From Alentia gelatinosa (taxonomy: Eukaryota; Annelida; Polychaeta; Phyllodocida; Polynoidae): 64,000 nucleotides of DNA. Below the pieces are notes generated by a model. It was not told where the DNA came from. It did no database searches and saw nothing but the letters and a program-made list of their open reading frames with translations. Location of the stretch: NCBI GenBank assembly GCA_950022655.1, contig OX465583.1, positions 11,119,798 through 11,183,797 on the forward strand. Reading direction: 5' to 3'. This document shows, piece after piece, positions 1 to 10,188 of this stretch. The translations under genes were made by a program, and so were the position numbers. The first letter of the stretch is position 1, and every line of letters begins with the position of its first letter.

Positions 1-423
1 GGCCAATGCCCATCTATCGATTTCGGAACATTTATGTACCTTTGTCGGCGCGAAACGGACAGTAATTTGTCTCAGCCAAGGCAACCTAACTCAATCGGCT
101 GTAGTTGGTAGATGTAGGACAGCTAGGCAAGGGCGAGCCACCGTTTAAGGAACCACCTCCTTCAGACGTCCTTTTGTCGCCGACAAGTTGTGGTTTCAAT
201 GTTCCAAAATCGGTGGCGAAAAGATTATCAACATGTTGATACATCATAATCGTATATCTGTCGGTAAATGTAGACTGATTTGCTTAGGACTAGTACCCAC
301 CACCCCCTCTCCTCGATGGCCGCCGGTCGAGCGAGGGGTTATGTAATTTGCCTGCGACAAGTTGACTGACTCCTATACGATTTTGAAACTAATCGTTCAA
401 CCATTAATCAGCAGATGGGCATA
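1..423 (-). mobile_element. Family A MITE, cut by the window edge
   Basis: The piece opens with ATGCCCATCTATCGATTTCG and closes near 420 with the inverted match (ATTAATCAGCAGATGGGCAT). Internal blocks such as GTTGAACGATTAG, TTGTCGCAGGCAAATTAC and CTGTCCTACATCTACC recur in the copies at 15.3, 55.9 and 60.8 kb. It is in reverse orientation to those. No open frame of note, so it is non-autonomous. The middle (about 120-350) diverges from the other copies. Confidence 0.75.
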
Positions 424-504
424 GAGATTTATGATAGAAAATTGAACACACATGGGCATTCATGAGCGGCTACCCAAGCAGCAATTCTTTACATCTCTAC
501 AAGA

Positions 505-833
505 AGTTAAAGTGGGGTTCACACGATGGGATTCATGTACCTCACAGGGTTTTGTCTGAGACAAATCCTGCGGAGATTGTGTATTCGAACATAGTCTCTA
601 CGTCTAAAGCCTGCGACAAGTTCACCGACTCCTATACGATTTGCGAGCTAATCGTTCAACCCTTAATCGGTAGATGGGCATTGGACTTAAATTGTATGGT
701 TTTATTTCCTTGAGACATGTTTTCTCCCTGAAATTGTTGGTGACATCTAACCCTAACAAGGAGCATAATCTCATGAGATTGCGAAGCCAGTGAGGCACAT
801 GAATCCCACATGAATTCTACTTAAAGTGGGATG
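505..833 (+). mobile_element. Family B MITE with a family A fragment inserted
   Basis: Ends are inverted matches of the form AAGTGG-AATTCACACGGTGGG followed by TTCATGTACCTCACA. The copies at 3,333-3,565 and 15,605-15,804 lack the 609-686 segment. That segment is the end of a family A element (GCCTGCGACAAG to GGTAGATGGGCATTGGAC, followed by TTAA). So A jumped into B here, or left a deletion derivative in it. Confidence 0.7.
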
Positions 834-850
834 CAAACGTATAGGGTATT

Positions 851-995
851 GTACCTGAAACTTGTGTATTCTAACCTTTCCCCTCGTCTCAGATAATTCT
901 CCTTGGGTTCACAATTCTCATGGCAAAGTGCTTTGACAAGTCCCAAGGAAACCTGGCAATTTGATTCACATGGAAGGACACACATGGTACATAGT
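851..995 (+). repeat. Family C dispersed repeat (about 145 bp)
   Basis: The segment from GTACCTGAAACTTGTG to GACACACATGGTAC matches 57,423-57,560 in the same direction and 15,982-16,126 in reverse. Shared blocks include AATTCTCATGGCAA, GATTCACATGGAAGGACACA and CTAGTCTCAAGGAAA-like sequence. It may be a small palindromic element. No coding content. Confidence 0.6.
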
Positions 996-1000
996 CTTAA

Positions 1001-1703
1001 GCGGGAGACACACCAAGCGAGAAACGCAGCGATTTCCAGAATAGCCAACACAAAATGGCGTATATATGTGAGCTACTATTTCATATTTCACCTGATTATT
1101 GCCTCAGGGCCCCGTTGCTCCTGTTTTTGTGGTATCGCTAGCTACAATCGGATCGCAATTTAATTTTTACGATTACTTTAACGATCCGACTAAAAAAGCG
1201 TTGCTCCCGTAATATCGGATCGTATCCCTATATTCCCGCGGTATCGCTATTTTTTGCGATGCGATAGCGATACAACAATTCAGGGGCACATATTGAATGA
1301 GACAGGGGAAGATTCATTAGTTTTTTAATTAAATACAGATGGCACCAGAGTTAGAACTGATCTGACACCTGTTGGTGTGGATCGCCATTTTCTATAGGTA
1401 GAAGATCAAGGGGCGGGGCATGGTAGTGCCACCATGTATCGTTATTCAGAATTTCAGACAAGGCCATCTCTAACCAAAGTAATGCGATCCACAGACGATC
1501 CGCACTGGTGTGAGGGTCCGCGTAAAAAGTATCGCTAAAAGCCGTATTTTATGCGGCGATGCGCCTATGCGATTACGACACGATCCGCAAAATTTCAGGA
1601 GCAACGTTTAGCCCCTCGGATCGCTATTCTGCGATCCGCAACCCTGTCGTAAACCTGGAGCAACGGGGCCCTGAGATGCTAAATCATCGGTGGGAGATAT
1701 TCC
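1001..1703 (+). mobile_element. Family D MITE interrupted by element E
   Basis: It starts just after TTAA (997-1000) with the family D terminus (GGAGACACACCAAGCGAG) and runs through GCCAACACAAAATGGCG and the TATATGTGAGC region. It breaks at about 1,102 and resumes at about 1,676 with ATGCTAAATCATCGGTGGGAGA, which is contiguous in other D copies (for example 50.7 kb). The far terminus appears lost after 1,703. Confidence 0.7.
1103..1675. mobile_element. Element E, nested in family D
   Basis: Perfect 19-bp terminal inverted repeats: CTCAGGGCCCCGTTGCTCC at the left and its reverse complement at 1,657-1,675. Inside there are further inverted pairs: GTTGCTCC near 1,201 with GGAGCAACG near 1,607, and GGTGTGGATCGCC near 1,373 with its partner near 1,500, rich in GCGATCCG. 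It looks like shells of inverted repeats nested in each other. No coding frame. Confidence 0.75.
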
Positions 1704-1804
1704 TTTTTAACAACGGGCACATACTGGTTAAATAATAGTAATTAAAGTTTGTGATCACGTAATACGATACATGACCATAGCTATTTTGGTTTCTTTGAAT
1801 GGGA

Positions 1805-1947
1805 ATCCGTAGTTACTGTGCCCGTACGTGTGTCCGTTCGAGGTCATTTGACGCAAAAACATGTCCCGACGCCGCAGGCGGAAGGGCGTATTTTTGTGTC
1901 AAATGACCGAGAACGCTCACCCGTACGGGCTCAGTCACAATGATTAC
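1805..1947. repeat. Long hairpin
   Basis: Outer arms are about AGTTACTGTGCCCGTACG (left) and CCGTACGGGCTCAGTCACAA (right). Inner arms are GTCATTTGACGCAAAAAC and its near complement TTTTTGTGTCAAATGAC. The stem is imperfect, with a GC-rich loop (CGACGCCGCAGGCGG). Probably a solo palindromic MITE. Confidence 0.65.
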
Positions 1948-2052
1948 CTATTACTATATACCTTCTAATCGTTTAAAAAACTCTTTTTATTAAGTGTACA
2001 AAGCCAATGCCATTCACTACAGCCCGCTGTCATTCGCACACAGGTATATACA

Positions 2053-2304
2053 GTAAAACCCCGGTTCCGGGACACCCCGCTTTAGGGGGTGCCCTGCTTA
2101 AGGGGGGAAATTGGCTCAGAACGGAGAGTTTATTTTAACCCTGCTTATTTTCTAATTGATTTTGTTTTTATTTTCATTCATTCATCTATTTTGGTATACT
2201 TACTTTATAACCATCGTCAGACTGAAAATCCCGCTTAAGGGGCCACCCCGCTTGAGGGGACACTTGGCTCAGAACAGAGGGTGTCCCCTTAAGCGGGATT
2301 TTAG
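2053..2304. mobile_element. MITE with CCGCTTAAGGGGACACC ends
   Basis: Left end TAAAACCCCGGTTCCGGGACACC; right end GGTGTCCCC-TTAAGCGGGATTTTA: an imperfect terminal inverted repeat, with another inverted copy inside (CCCGCTTAAGGGG, 2,231-2,243). TA at both edges fits a two-base target duplication, but this is weak evidence. The frame crossing it is a by-product. Confidence 0.6.
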
Positions 2305-3001
2305 TAACGTAATAAATATGATATCAGATCTACATTTTTAGTACTCCTCTGAGACTCTGACATAATGGCCCTCTGCACCCTACAAATGTCACAGAGCTGG
2401 CGCTCAGATAGTTAGGTTTTTGTAGCAAGCTCAGAGTCTATGTAAACTCTCTAACCTCTTTAATCTTAAGGTAGCGTATCTGAGTGTGTTTCACAAGCAC
2501 AGCAAGAGACAAGAATTTGTGTAGAGCGAAGCAACAACTTGAAGATTTACATAATTGTATATATTTAGAATCAGTTTGAGACGATTAAGAACAAACAAAA
2601 ACTAAATAAACGGAAGACCTGTATCGAGTGGTTAAATATCGGCAACTCATGAGAAACATTTACTCGACGCATGTTGTGGTACTTAAACACTAAACACAAG
2701 AACAGATGTTTTAGTTGAATTTGACCAAAGACAAGCAAATTAATGAGAAAAATCAGCATCAGGGGACAGTGGGAAGACATTCGGAATATTTTTCTTCCTA
2801 GGTTGGCTGAAGAGGAGAGGAGTGGAGATGCACTGCACAGTACGCCTGCCTCAGACATTGTCACAATACGACAAAGTAGTTCTGCTTTTTTGTTGTATGC
2901 TTGGGAAGTAGTTTCCATTAGGATAATGCTGGACGGTAGGGCATATGCCAGCGGAGAGAGGTATGATGAAAATCAGGACAAATAAAGGAAGGGCCTTGCC
3001 A

Positions 3002-3303
3002 TCTATCTCACCCCTGGTATTTTTGTCCCATAGACTTAACATTTGGAACTCGTTCTACATGCCCCTATAAGTATTGCAGTGCGTTCTCCATGGTCTATAT
3101 TCTGTGTGCAGTCCATTCTTTTAGTATATACTGGGATGAGATAAATACAAAAAGCAACTCATTTTGGTCACTTTTGTTGTTCTCTAACTCGTTTGTATGC
3201 TACTTTATATTCACACGGCCGCCACCTCGTTCATATCACTCCGCATCAAACTCGTGGAGAACGACGACTTTGACCAAAACCTTTTGGTTTCTTCTCTAGT
3301 TTC
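3002..3303 (-). mobile_element. Double-hairpin element, subfamily II
   Basis: It begins with the shared terminus TATCTCACCCC-TGGTATTTTTGTCCCATAGACTTAACATT. The inverted partner GATGAGATAAAT is at about 3,136. A second, adjacent hairpin then has arms AACTCATTTTGGTCA / TTTGACCAAAAC and apex CACACGGCCGCCACCTCGTTC at about 3,210. It is the same type as 32,913-33,172 and 56,986-57,265. Non-coding. Confidence 0.8.
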
Positions 3304-3332
3304 TGTCCCTTCATCCCTTGTCCCTATGTCTC

Positions 3333-3565
3333 AAGGGGAATTCACATGATGGGATTCATGTACCTCACAAGGTGTTTCTCTGAGACAAATCCTGCTGAAA
3401 TTCTGTACTAAAACATAATGTATACGTCTGAATTGTAGAGTACCATTTTCATGAGACATGTTTTCCCCCTGTAATGTTTGGCGACATTTCCCCCTCAAAA
3501 GAAACAGAATCTCATGAGATTTTGAACCCTGTGAGGTACATGAATCCCAACGTGTGAATTCCTTG
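3333..3565 (+). mobile_element. Family B MITE, uninterrupted copy
   Basis: Left end AATTCACATGATGGGATTCA; right end TGAATCCCAACGTGTGAATT: clear terminal inverted repeats. Next inward on each side are GAGACAAATCCTGCTGA and CAGAATCTCATGAGATT. This copy gives the empty-site sequence for the A insertion in the copy at 505-833. Confidence 0.75.
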
Positions 3566-3610
3566 TAAACAAAGCAGAGGGCGTCAAACCCAATCACATA
3601 AACGTTCTTA

Positions 3611-3899
3611 GAAAGGAACCCACGAGATGAAAATAACTTGGTCCGTACTCGAGTTTGACTGCAGAGTAATTCACGAAGCGGAGCTGAGTGAATTTACTCT
3701 ATGGTCAAAGGAGGTGGAGTGCGGACCCAGTTATTTTCATCAAGTGGGCTTCTGATTTTATCTCACCCTGTATAACATTATTCATTAATTAAATGAATTC
3801 CCCAATTAGCCATTGAGTATTGGGTACACGAACTTCATGGCCATAGAGTACGAGTTCCTAATGATAAGCCTATGGAGAAAAAGTCTGGGGTGAGATAAT
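3611..3899 (+). mobile_element. Double-hairpin element, subfamily III
   Basis: The first hairpin has arms CCCACGAGATGAAAATAACT and AGTTATTTTCATCAAGTGGG with apex TTCACGAAGCGGAGCTGAG (about 3,670). The second, adjacent inverted repeat runs from TTTATCTCACCCTG to GGGGTGAGATAA and holds CCATTGAGTATTGGGTACA and GGCCATAGAGTACGAGTTCC. Full-length reference copy. Confidence 0.85.
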
Positions 3900-4327
3900 A
3901 GATAAATTAAGAGTTTTACACAGTTTTTAGAATAGCTAAAAAAGGGTGTCTGTGGGGGAAATAGAATAAGAATAAGGGTCAAGTCTTTGTTGGAGAGGCA
4001 CTGGATTACCACAGATACTCTCTCAAAGTCTAACAGAATCCACAGGATCTGACACAAGACATATTAATTTTGTTCAATGGTGTACATGATCTATTACTAA
4101 ATGCCACTCGACATAAACATACATAGGAGAATCCTCAAGAATAGTCACATGATGCACACTGAAAAAACACAGGAATATCTCATGTAATCCAAAGAGGCAT
4201 TCAACTCTTGAATATTGAGTCTGAAAATAACTGTGTATCCATGAACACTTTGTGTACTTCAATAACCTTTCCCAGCTACATTTGATTGATATTTCTTTGC
4301 AGCTTTGTTGTTCGCAGTGCAGGAAAC

Positions 4328-4412
4328 ATGTTCACCAGAAGCATATTCGTACTGTTGACCACTGGTTTATTTTTGTCTCTTGTCCTTGTGTGTTTGTCCC
4401 GTATTATTTTAG
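4328..4412 (+). CDS. Candidate first coding exon: signal peptide or signal anchor
   Basis: An ATG opens a 28-codon frame of strongly hydrophobic character: a short basic start (M-F-T-R-S), then about 20 mostly Leu, Val, Phe, Thr and Ser residues ending C-L-S-R. It is followed by a good splice donor (G|GTAAGA at 4,413), phase 1. This is the composition of a signal peptide or of the N-terminal anchor of a type II membrane protein such as a Golgi enzyme. The surrounding bases show no MITE hallmarks, unlike most of this region. I found no second exon that can be joined to it with confidence, so the gene family is unknown. It could be a chance hydrophobic frame. RNA reads crossing 4,412 would decide. 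Confidence 0.3.
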
Positions 4413-4560
4413 GTAAGAAAAGTTTTTCTTTGTTTTTTAATTGCACATCGACTACACTATAAAAAGCTGCAGTGAAAATCTTGATTGAATAAAAAGATTA
4501 GATAGAGAAATCTATGCTTTTCGCATACAACAGTGGACGTAGCACGTGCATACAAACTAC

Positions 4561-4923
4561 TTTATCCTACCCCTAATAAAAACGGTCCATAGGCATAACA
4601 TAGGCAAATTTTATGCGGCATGCCATGACATAAAGTGCCATTTATGCCTCTAGGGGCATAAAAAAATCGACCAATCAGCGACCAGATTGTGAGCTGATCC
4701 GAAAAAAGTTCCGGATGGACTCAAAAGTTCCCGTTGGACTTTGGTTGGTCGTTTAATCGATATTTATATTTCAGTAATCCAAAAGCGTAGAGACAGGGTA
4801 GGATAAATACGAAACCGAACTCGAGTTAGACTTGTCAGTGTCTATGCCACTCTGGTCAGGTCTGTTCCTCACTACGCTCAGCTAACACTGAGAAGTCTAA
4901 CTCTCGTTCGGTTTCTACTAAAT
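4561..4923 (-). mobile_element. Double-hairpin element, subfamily I
   Basis: It begins TTTATCCTACCCCTAATAAA, with inverted partner GGGTAGGATAAA at about 4,795. The adjacent hairpin has arms GAAACCGAACTCGAGTTAG and CTAACTCTCGTTCGGTTTC and ends in TACTAAAT. The apex is shortened here (TCACTACGCTCAGCTAACAC). Its B half holds an inner ATGCGGCATGCCATGACAT palindrome. Confidence 0.85.
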
Positions 4924-5265
4924 TCCTAACACTATGCCATAAAGATCGGAGAGAATCCTAGGTTTATTTACCCTGAACTTCTCTTTCTTGCTCAGTGTTG
5001 AAGACTTGGGTTCTTAGGATGCACATTACTGGAGGCAATCCTGCCACATCTCATATTCATATGAAATCGCCAAACAAAGGACGGACCCCAAAAGCTTTAA
5101 AGGTGCCCATCACAGACCCAGCTTCGGGGGCTGGTACAAACTGGCAACATTCCCTTGTCTGGAGCCTCCAGCGAGAGTCAATACCTCTAACGCGCATGAG
5201 CGAGATTCTCGTGAATTCTCGTGACGAGGTGGAGCGGATCAGAGTCCAGGTCGCGCGCGTCTGTC

Positions 5266-5299
5266 AGGTGAAGGTCACACAGAGGTCAGGTCAAGGTCA
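5266..5299 (+). promoter_or_regulatory. Cluster of AGGTCA half-sites
   Basis: Five AGGTCA-type hexamers lie in 34 bases: AGGTGA at 5,266, then AGGTCA at 5,272, 5,283, 5,288 (sharing one base) and 5,294. The last reads TCAAGGTCA, the extended half-site bound by ERR/SF-1 type nuclear receptors. A converging TGGTCA follows at 5,302. It lies in a GC-richer patch (about 5.0-5.35 kb) downstream of the candidate exon at 4.3 kb. It could be a nuclear receptor binding site or a degenerate hexamer repeat. Confidence 0.35.
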
Positions 5300-5644
5300 C
5301 CTGGTCAGTTCCTTCCGGCTGGAATGATGGAGCGATGTGGGCCACAGTTCCGTGAGTAATACCCGAAAGCTGATAAGGGAACCCTTTGTTCTCGTTGATT
5401 AGGATATTAATTGGGTTGCCGGGAGAGATGTAGCCAACCCTTTTAAGGCACATCCAGCCATTGAGGTTAATGCTCGTATCAGATGCCTTTATTATATCGG
5501 TAATTTGATATACTCTTTGTGGTCCTAAAACGGCTTCACATCAATGGATATGGTTCATTTTGCATATAATGGGCATTGTGCTGTCTCTACCTGTAATGTG
5601 CTGTCTCTATGTATGTGGATAAAGATGTTGGTATAGTAAATAGG

Positions 5645-6172
5645 AGACATATTGTAAAGTTCCTGTCTAACCATCCCCAGCATGATCAATTATATTGATT
5701 TTTATGTGATGAGATTAGTCATCTAAATTGTTTGTATTTATTAGTACCAAAAAGACTGAATTATGACAGTTGCTATTTTGTGTGCTCCTCCCTGTCTTGA
5801 TGTTGACCGTATGGCAGCCATGTAGTGAATGGCATGTTTATCCTCATTATTGCTCCCGTTAGTTCCTGAGCTGTCCACATGGGGGCAGGGCACACTGATG
5901 TTACACCTGAGTTGTTAGTGACATGAGCTGCCCTCCTGGCATGTGCAACAGACTGGAACGAGACTGGTCAACAGCCAATCCCAGTCCAGAGCTTACAAGC
6001 TTACCCTGTACCATGATATAACCTTCTGACTGTATATAAGCTGGATAAACTTGTCATTGAATTAGATAAGTTCTTGACTCATAGCAGTACCTAGTACATC
6101 TGTGCTTGAGTTGTTACTCCCTTCTTCTAAAAGTCTACACCAAGCCCGGCTAGGCCTTTAGGTTTTACAATA
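5645..6172 (+). repeat. LTR-like dispersed repeat, forward copy
   Basis: It matches 62,850-63,885 in reverse orientation over most of its length, apart from an insertion in the other copy (about 63,033-63,480). Shared blocks include ACCAAAAAGACTG, GCTCCTCCCTGTCTT, GGCAGCCATGTA and CTACACCAAGC. A TATA-like TGTATATAAGC sits at about 6,032, and a GCCTAG-rich tail follows. Size and TATA suit a solo LTR, but I could not confirm TG...CA ends or a target duplication. Confidence 0.55.
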
Positions 6173-6541
6173 TGTCGGTGATTATGTACTCAACTGAACA
6201 CTAGGATTTCTCTGCGGTATGATTTAAAGGTATGGTATATTTTAATCCACTATCAGGCTTATCCGAACAGATTCAGCCCGAATTGGGCGACTGGTGAGGT
6301 TGTGAAAAGACTTATTAGGGTATGAGGCAACGGGCAACGGGCTGTATTTATGCAGAATTAGATAAGATCATCTTCCACTGCCCAAAACGAGTAATATTTT
6401 TCCCAATGCAGTCAGAAAACTTCCACGGCTGACCAGTATCGATTTCTGAGGTCTGAGCTCATATTTACCACCAACTTGCCCAGACCACCATGTTAGAACA
6501 TTATTATGAAATATTCATTTTCAAATGTAACATGGCGATGT

Positions 6542-7076
6542 TAGGTACATGAATCCTGCCGTGTGAATGCCACTTAACAAGGAACAGAATCTCATGAGAT
6601 TTTTAACCTTCTTAGGTACACAATCCCACCTTGTGAATTCCACTTTAGTTAAAAGAAACAGAATCTGATGAGATTATGAACCCTATGAGGTACATGAATC
6701 CCACCGTGTGAATCCCACTCAACAAGGAACAGAATCTCATGAGATTTTGAACCCTTTGAGGTACATGAATCTCACCGTGTGAATTCCACTTAACAAGGAA
6801 CAGAATCTCACAAGATTCTGGACCCTGTTAGGTACATGAATCCCACCGAGTGAATCCAATTAAAAAACCCAAGATTCTAATGAGATTTTGAACCCTTTGA
6901 GGTACATGACTCTCACCGTGTGAATCCCACTTAACAAGGAACAGAACCTCACGAGATTCTGGACCCTGTGAGGTACATGAATCCCACCCTATGAATTCCA
7001 CTTAAAAAAAACAACAGAATCTGATGAGATTTTGAACCCTTTGAGGTACATGAATCCCACCGTGTGAATTCCACTC
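6542..7076 (+). repeat. 71-bp tandem array made of family B ends
   Basis: About eight units, seven of them complete, start near 6,543, 6,615, 6,687, 6,758, 6,828, 6,899, 6,970 and 7,043. Each reads GGTACATGAATCCCACCGTG, then TGAATTCCACTTAACAAGGA, then CAGAATCTCATGAGATTTTG. This is the right end of a family B MITE repeated head to tail. Units differ by several substitutions, so the array is not recent. Confidence 0.85.
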
Positions 7077-7342
7077 TACCCATGATGTTCTGTTGAAGCA
7101 ATATTCATCCTTGTATGACATGAAGAGCTCACTTTGGGTCAGGAGGCCACATTTTAGCATCCCTGCTGTCACTTCAATATGTCTCCAGATTATCCGGCTC
7201 AGTGGGTCTTTTTATCACCTCGTCAGCCACATGTTGTGTGCATGAATGCACAGAACCAGGATTAGAGTCAGTGGATATGACAAAGCACCCTTACCGTGAT
7301 CCTACTTAATACCCACTGGTTGGGTTCACAGTCACTGGTAGG

Positions 7343-7541
7343 ATTATCGAGATTGTCCATATAACCCCCCCCCCCCCCCCCATTGGCAGTGGCCGATATA
7401 ATATGGACAAGCCTCAATGTAAAGTTATTTTGATATAGACGCGACGCTTATTTCCAATTTCTCTAGGAAAGAGACCATCTTAGGTGTATTTTTCTCTAAC
7501 CATAACATTTTTTTTCTCTTTCCTAAAGAAATTGGAAATAT
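7343..7541. repeat. Homopolymer C run and two inverted repeats
   Basis: A run of 17 C lies at 7,365-7,381, flanked by inverted GAGATTGTCCATAT (left) and ATATGGACAAGCCTC (right). A second imperfect hairpin pairs ATTTCCAATTTCTCTAGGAA (about 7,450) with TTCCTAAAGAAATTGGAAAT (about 7,522). These are probably parts of an old palindromic element. Confidence 0.55.
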
Positions 7542-7869
7542 TGAGGTAGACACTTTATTCAATCAAGAATAAGGAGATATGATGTCAAAATTTATAGGAT
7601 TTGTAATGACCATAACAACTTGAAATTTAGGATATTAGAGAGATATTTCTGAAAAAGAAATTATGCATGGTCCATGTTCACCGTGCTTTTCTGTACCATG
7701 CACAGGCTGAAACTAGTAGTCATGCGCCTCATTGCATCATCCTAATTCTGTACCTGTAACTTTACCTGCAGACCCACCCTCCCCTAAGAGTTAACCTTCT
7801 TACAGCCTTTTACGTACAGAGGGAACGTCATGCTATTATATAAATATGTGTACCATTGGTCTGTTTTAA

Positions 7870-8276
7870 CACTGCACAAAAACCACCATTTTACATATGA
7901 ATGCACCCAGCATATATAACTATGACTTTTGCGTATATAAGGTTGTCCTATTCCCCGTGTATATTATATACGCCTCATCTGTAGGCGGATATAAGCGTCC
8001 AGTGAAGAGGACTTCACTGAGAGTGGGCGGGAGGTAGCGGGAGGGGGGAGGGCTTCCTACTGAGGACACCTGTACTTCTACCAATACAAACGGGCGGGAG
8101 GCAGCTGGGGGAGAGGATATTTCCTCTCATATACGCAGGGTGTGAAATACAGCCAAGACGCGTCCGTATATAAACCCTGGGCGTATATACATGAAAACAA
8201 GTCAATATTCAGCCAGTACATGCACTTCCGCGATGGCGTATATATATATGAATAAAATGGTGGCTTTCGTGCAGTG
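7870..8276. mobile_element. MITE with CACTGCAC ends and TAA target duplication
   Basis: Terminal inverted repeats are CACTGCACAAAAACCACCAT at the left and the near-exact complement ATGGTGGCTTTCGTGCAGTG at the right. They are flanked directly by TAA (7,867-7,869 and 8,277-8,279). A 3-bp TAA/TTA duplication is typical of PIF/Harbinger derivatives. The interior has subterminal GCGTATATA inverted pairs and GGGCGGGAGG direct repeats, and no transposase. Confidence 0.75.
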
Positions 8277-8574
8277 TAACTATTGATACACTCTTCTATG
8301 GGTTCAGGCATGTTCTGGTTTCGACATGTATAACAATCAACATAGTAAATATTTTCCCAACATACTATGTAGTTCATTGATAGAGATTCCTACTGCCATG
8401 TCATTTGATTAAATATTCCCAACTGAAAATGATTTACATAATATATTACATTGCGAAAACCAGAAAATTATTTATATCGAGGTATCAAGCGCATATAATC
8501 ACATATTCTTCCCAATGTGTGAGACTTAAAATGATTTATTTACCAGTCACAATTATATTAGTATGGTAAATTGC

Positions 8575-8770
8575 ATTACCCCTTATCTCTGGATAAAAGA
8601 GAGGAGGCCGGAGTTGGGCAAATAAAACCTGATTGAATTTTAAAGTAATGGGTCATTAATTATGATTATATAATTAAATGAAATATAAAAGAAAATGCCT
8701 ACGAAGGTAAGTTAAGTTGAGGAGGTGTGGATGGGTGGTTGAAAGGTGAATACGTGTTTATTGTGTGAGG
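8575..8770 (+). repeat. Dispersed repeat, copy 1 of 2
   Basis: The block ATTACCCCTTATCTCTGGAT, AAAAGAG, GAGGCCGGAGTTGGGCAAA, later GAAGGTAAGTTAAGTTGAGG and GTGTGGATGGGTGGTT, is shared with 53,199-53,460. The segments between the shared blocks are AT-rich and of different length. Type unknown. Confidence 0.6.
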
Positions 8771-8987
8771 GCAGAGGTGAGAGTGAGGGGGAGTGAAGTG
8801 AAGTGGAAGCGCACGTGAGGTGCGTAGTGTAGAGGTAAGATACCAGGGGGAGGCGCACATGTGGTGCGTAGTAGACAGATCAGCTACCAGGGGGTATGTG
8901 GGGGCCAATGACCACCGCTGACCAAAGGCCATTGGTCACATTGACGATGTTTCGCAACATAAACAGATAACAAAGAGATTTTAAAAA

Positions 8988-9150
8988 ATGAACTGCGATT
9001 GTTCAGGAAAGTGCAGGAACATAACTTGTAAATTGTTGAAAGAGTATACCAACACACCACCAGTATTTCATCCTCACAATTTACCCATAGAAGATGTACA
9101 ACCTCGATGTAATTCTCCATACATCACAGGAAGAACTGTTCAATTCAACA
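8988..9150 (+). pseudogene. Possible Cys-rich retroelement or transposase tail fragment
   Basis: The frame from 8,988 starts M-N-C-D-C-S-G-K-C-R-N and then C-K-L-L-K. A CxCxGxC start of this kind resembles the short Cys-rich tail seen in some transposon-encoded proteins of invertebrates. The frame then runs into a TA microsatellite. There are no other conserved domains, no clear start context and no neighbours that fit. It may be a chance frame; I record it because its composition stands apart from the repeats around it. Confidence 0.15.
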
Positions 9151-9154
9151 GAAC

Positions 9155-9156
<2 letters not shown>

Positions 9157-9215
<59 letters not shown>
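9157..9215. repeat. (TA)n microsatellite
   Basis: About 29 uninterrupted AT dinucleotides. It lies between unique-looking sequence and an ATAAAATACTCGAG segment. Confidence 0.95.
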
Positions 9216-9220
<5 letters not shown>

Positions 9221-9925
9221 CTCGAGAATCCCGGAACAACACTTCCAAATTGTGATTTTATTTTCACAGATTGAATAATCATGATGATGATAAGAGCAGG
9301 ATGTTTTTCATTGATAAGCTTGTTGTGCTGCTATCTATAAGACCAGTGTCACAACCCGTGACATTTATACCTCACAATGTATAACATAGTCGTCTGTTTC
9401 TCGCCATTAAACAGGGCTTTATTAGCTACATAAGTTACTAAAGGGCATGTTGGTGTTATCTCGTCAATAAATCCTGAGAGAATGCTTCTTTGGGCCTTAC
9501 CAATTTGTAAGCCTACAGTCTCACTAAAATAATTCAGTACAATATACTGGAAACTACCATAAACGTGGACGGTATATCACCTTAATCTTATCTACAGTTC
9601 CATACCGTATATTTGGTATCACAAAACGGTATTCAACCTTTATCGTATTCAGTACTATAAACCATCCAATCTCCAATCCCAATTCACAGTACGAAACTGT
9701 AAATATAGATACATTAGATACGCTTAGAATAACTCAACATTTATATCAGCAACAAATCTAAGTAGCGAATAAAATCTAGGAATGAAATTCATCAAAATGT
9801 GTAGTATAAAAATAAATTAATCTCCTGCAACGTTTCTGCCATTTAAATTCTATTTATTCTCAGGTTTTAATGACATTCATATCATTCAGAGGATTAAACA
9901 CCGCTTTCATAAGACCATTCTAAAA

Positions 9926-10188
9926 CCACCCCTCTCATAAGATCTCACACTCTTTAAGTAGTATTCTGTATTCCAGTCCAAATAAAGCCACTAGGGCGGC
10001 AAGTACACAGTATTCCCGCTAGGTGGAATCATTATAGGAATCTGATGTACGTGTTTAGCACGGGAGGCAGGCCAGTGGATTCTCAATGCTCTAAGCCTAG
10101 TTTGTTTTGAATTCTTCTCCCATAGAGCGTAGTGAGAACCTTGGACAGAATACCACTTAGAGAGTGTGAGATCTTATGAGAGGGGTGC
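9926..10188. mobile_element. Family F MITE (CTCATAAGATCTCACAC ends)
   Basis: Left end CACCCCTCTCATAAGATCTC followed by ACACTCT. Right end GAGTGTGAGATCTTATGAGA followed by GGGGTG. Inside are an inverted ATTCTGTA / TACAGAATACCACT pair and CATAGAGCGTAGTGAGAACC near the right arm. Related copies: 30,381-30,639, 48,527-48,783 and a partial one at 58,059-58,105. Confidence 0.8.
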
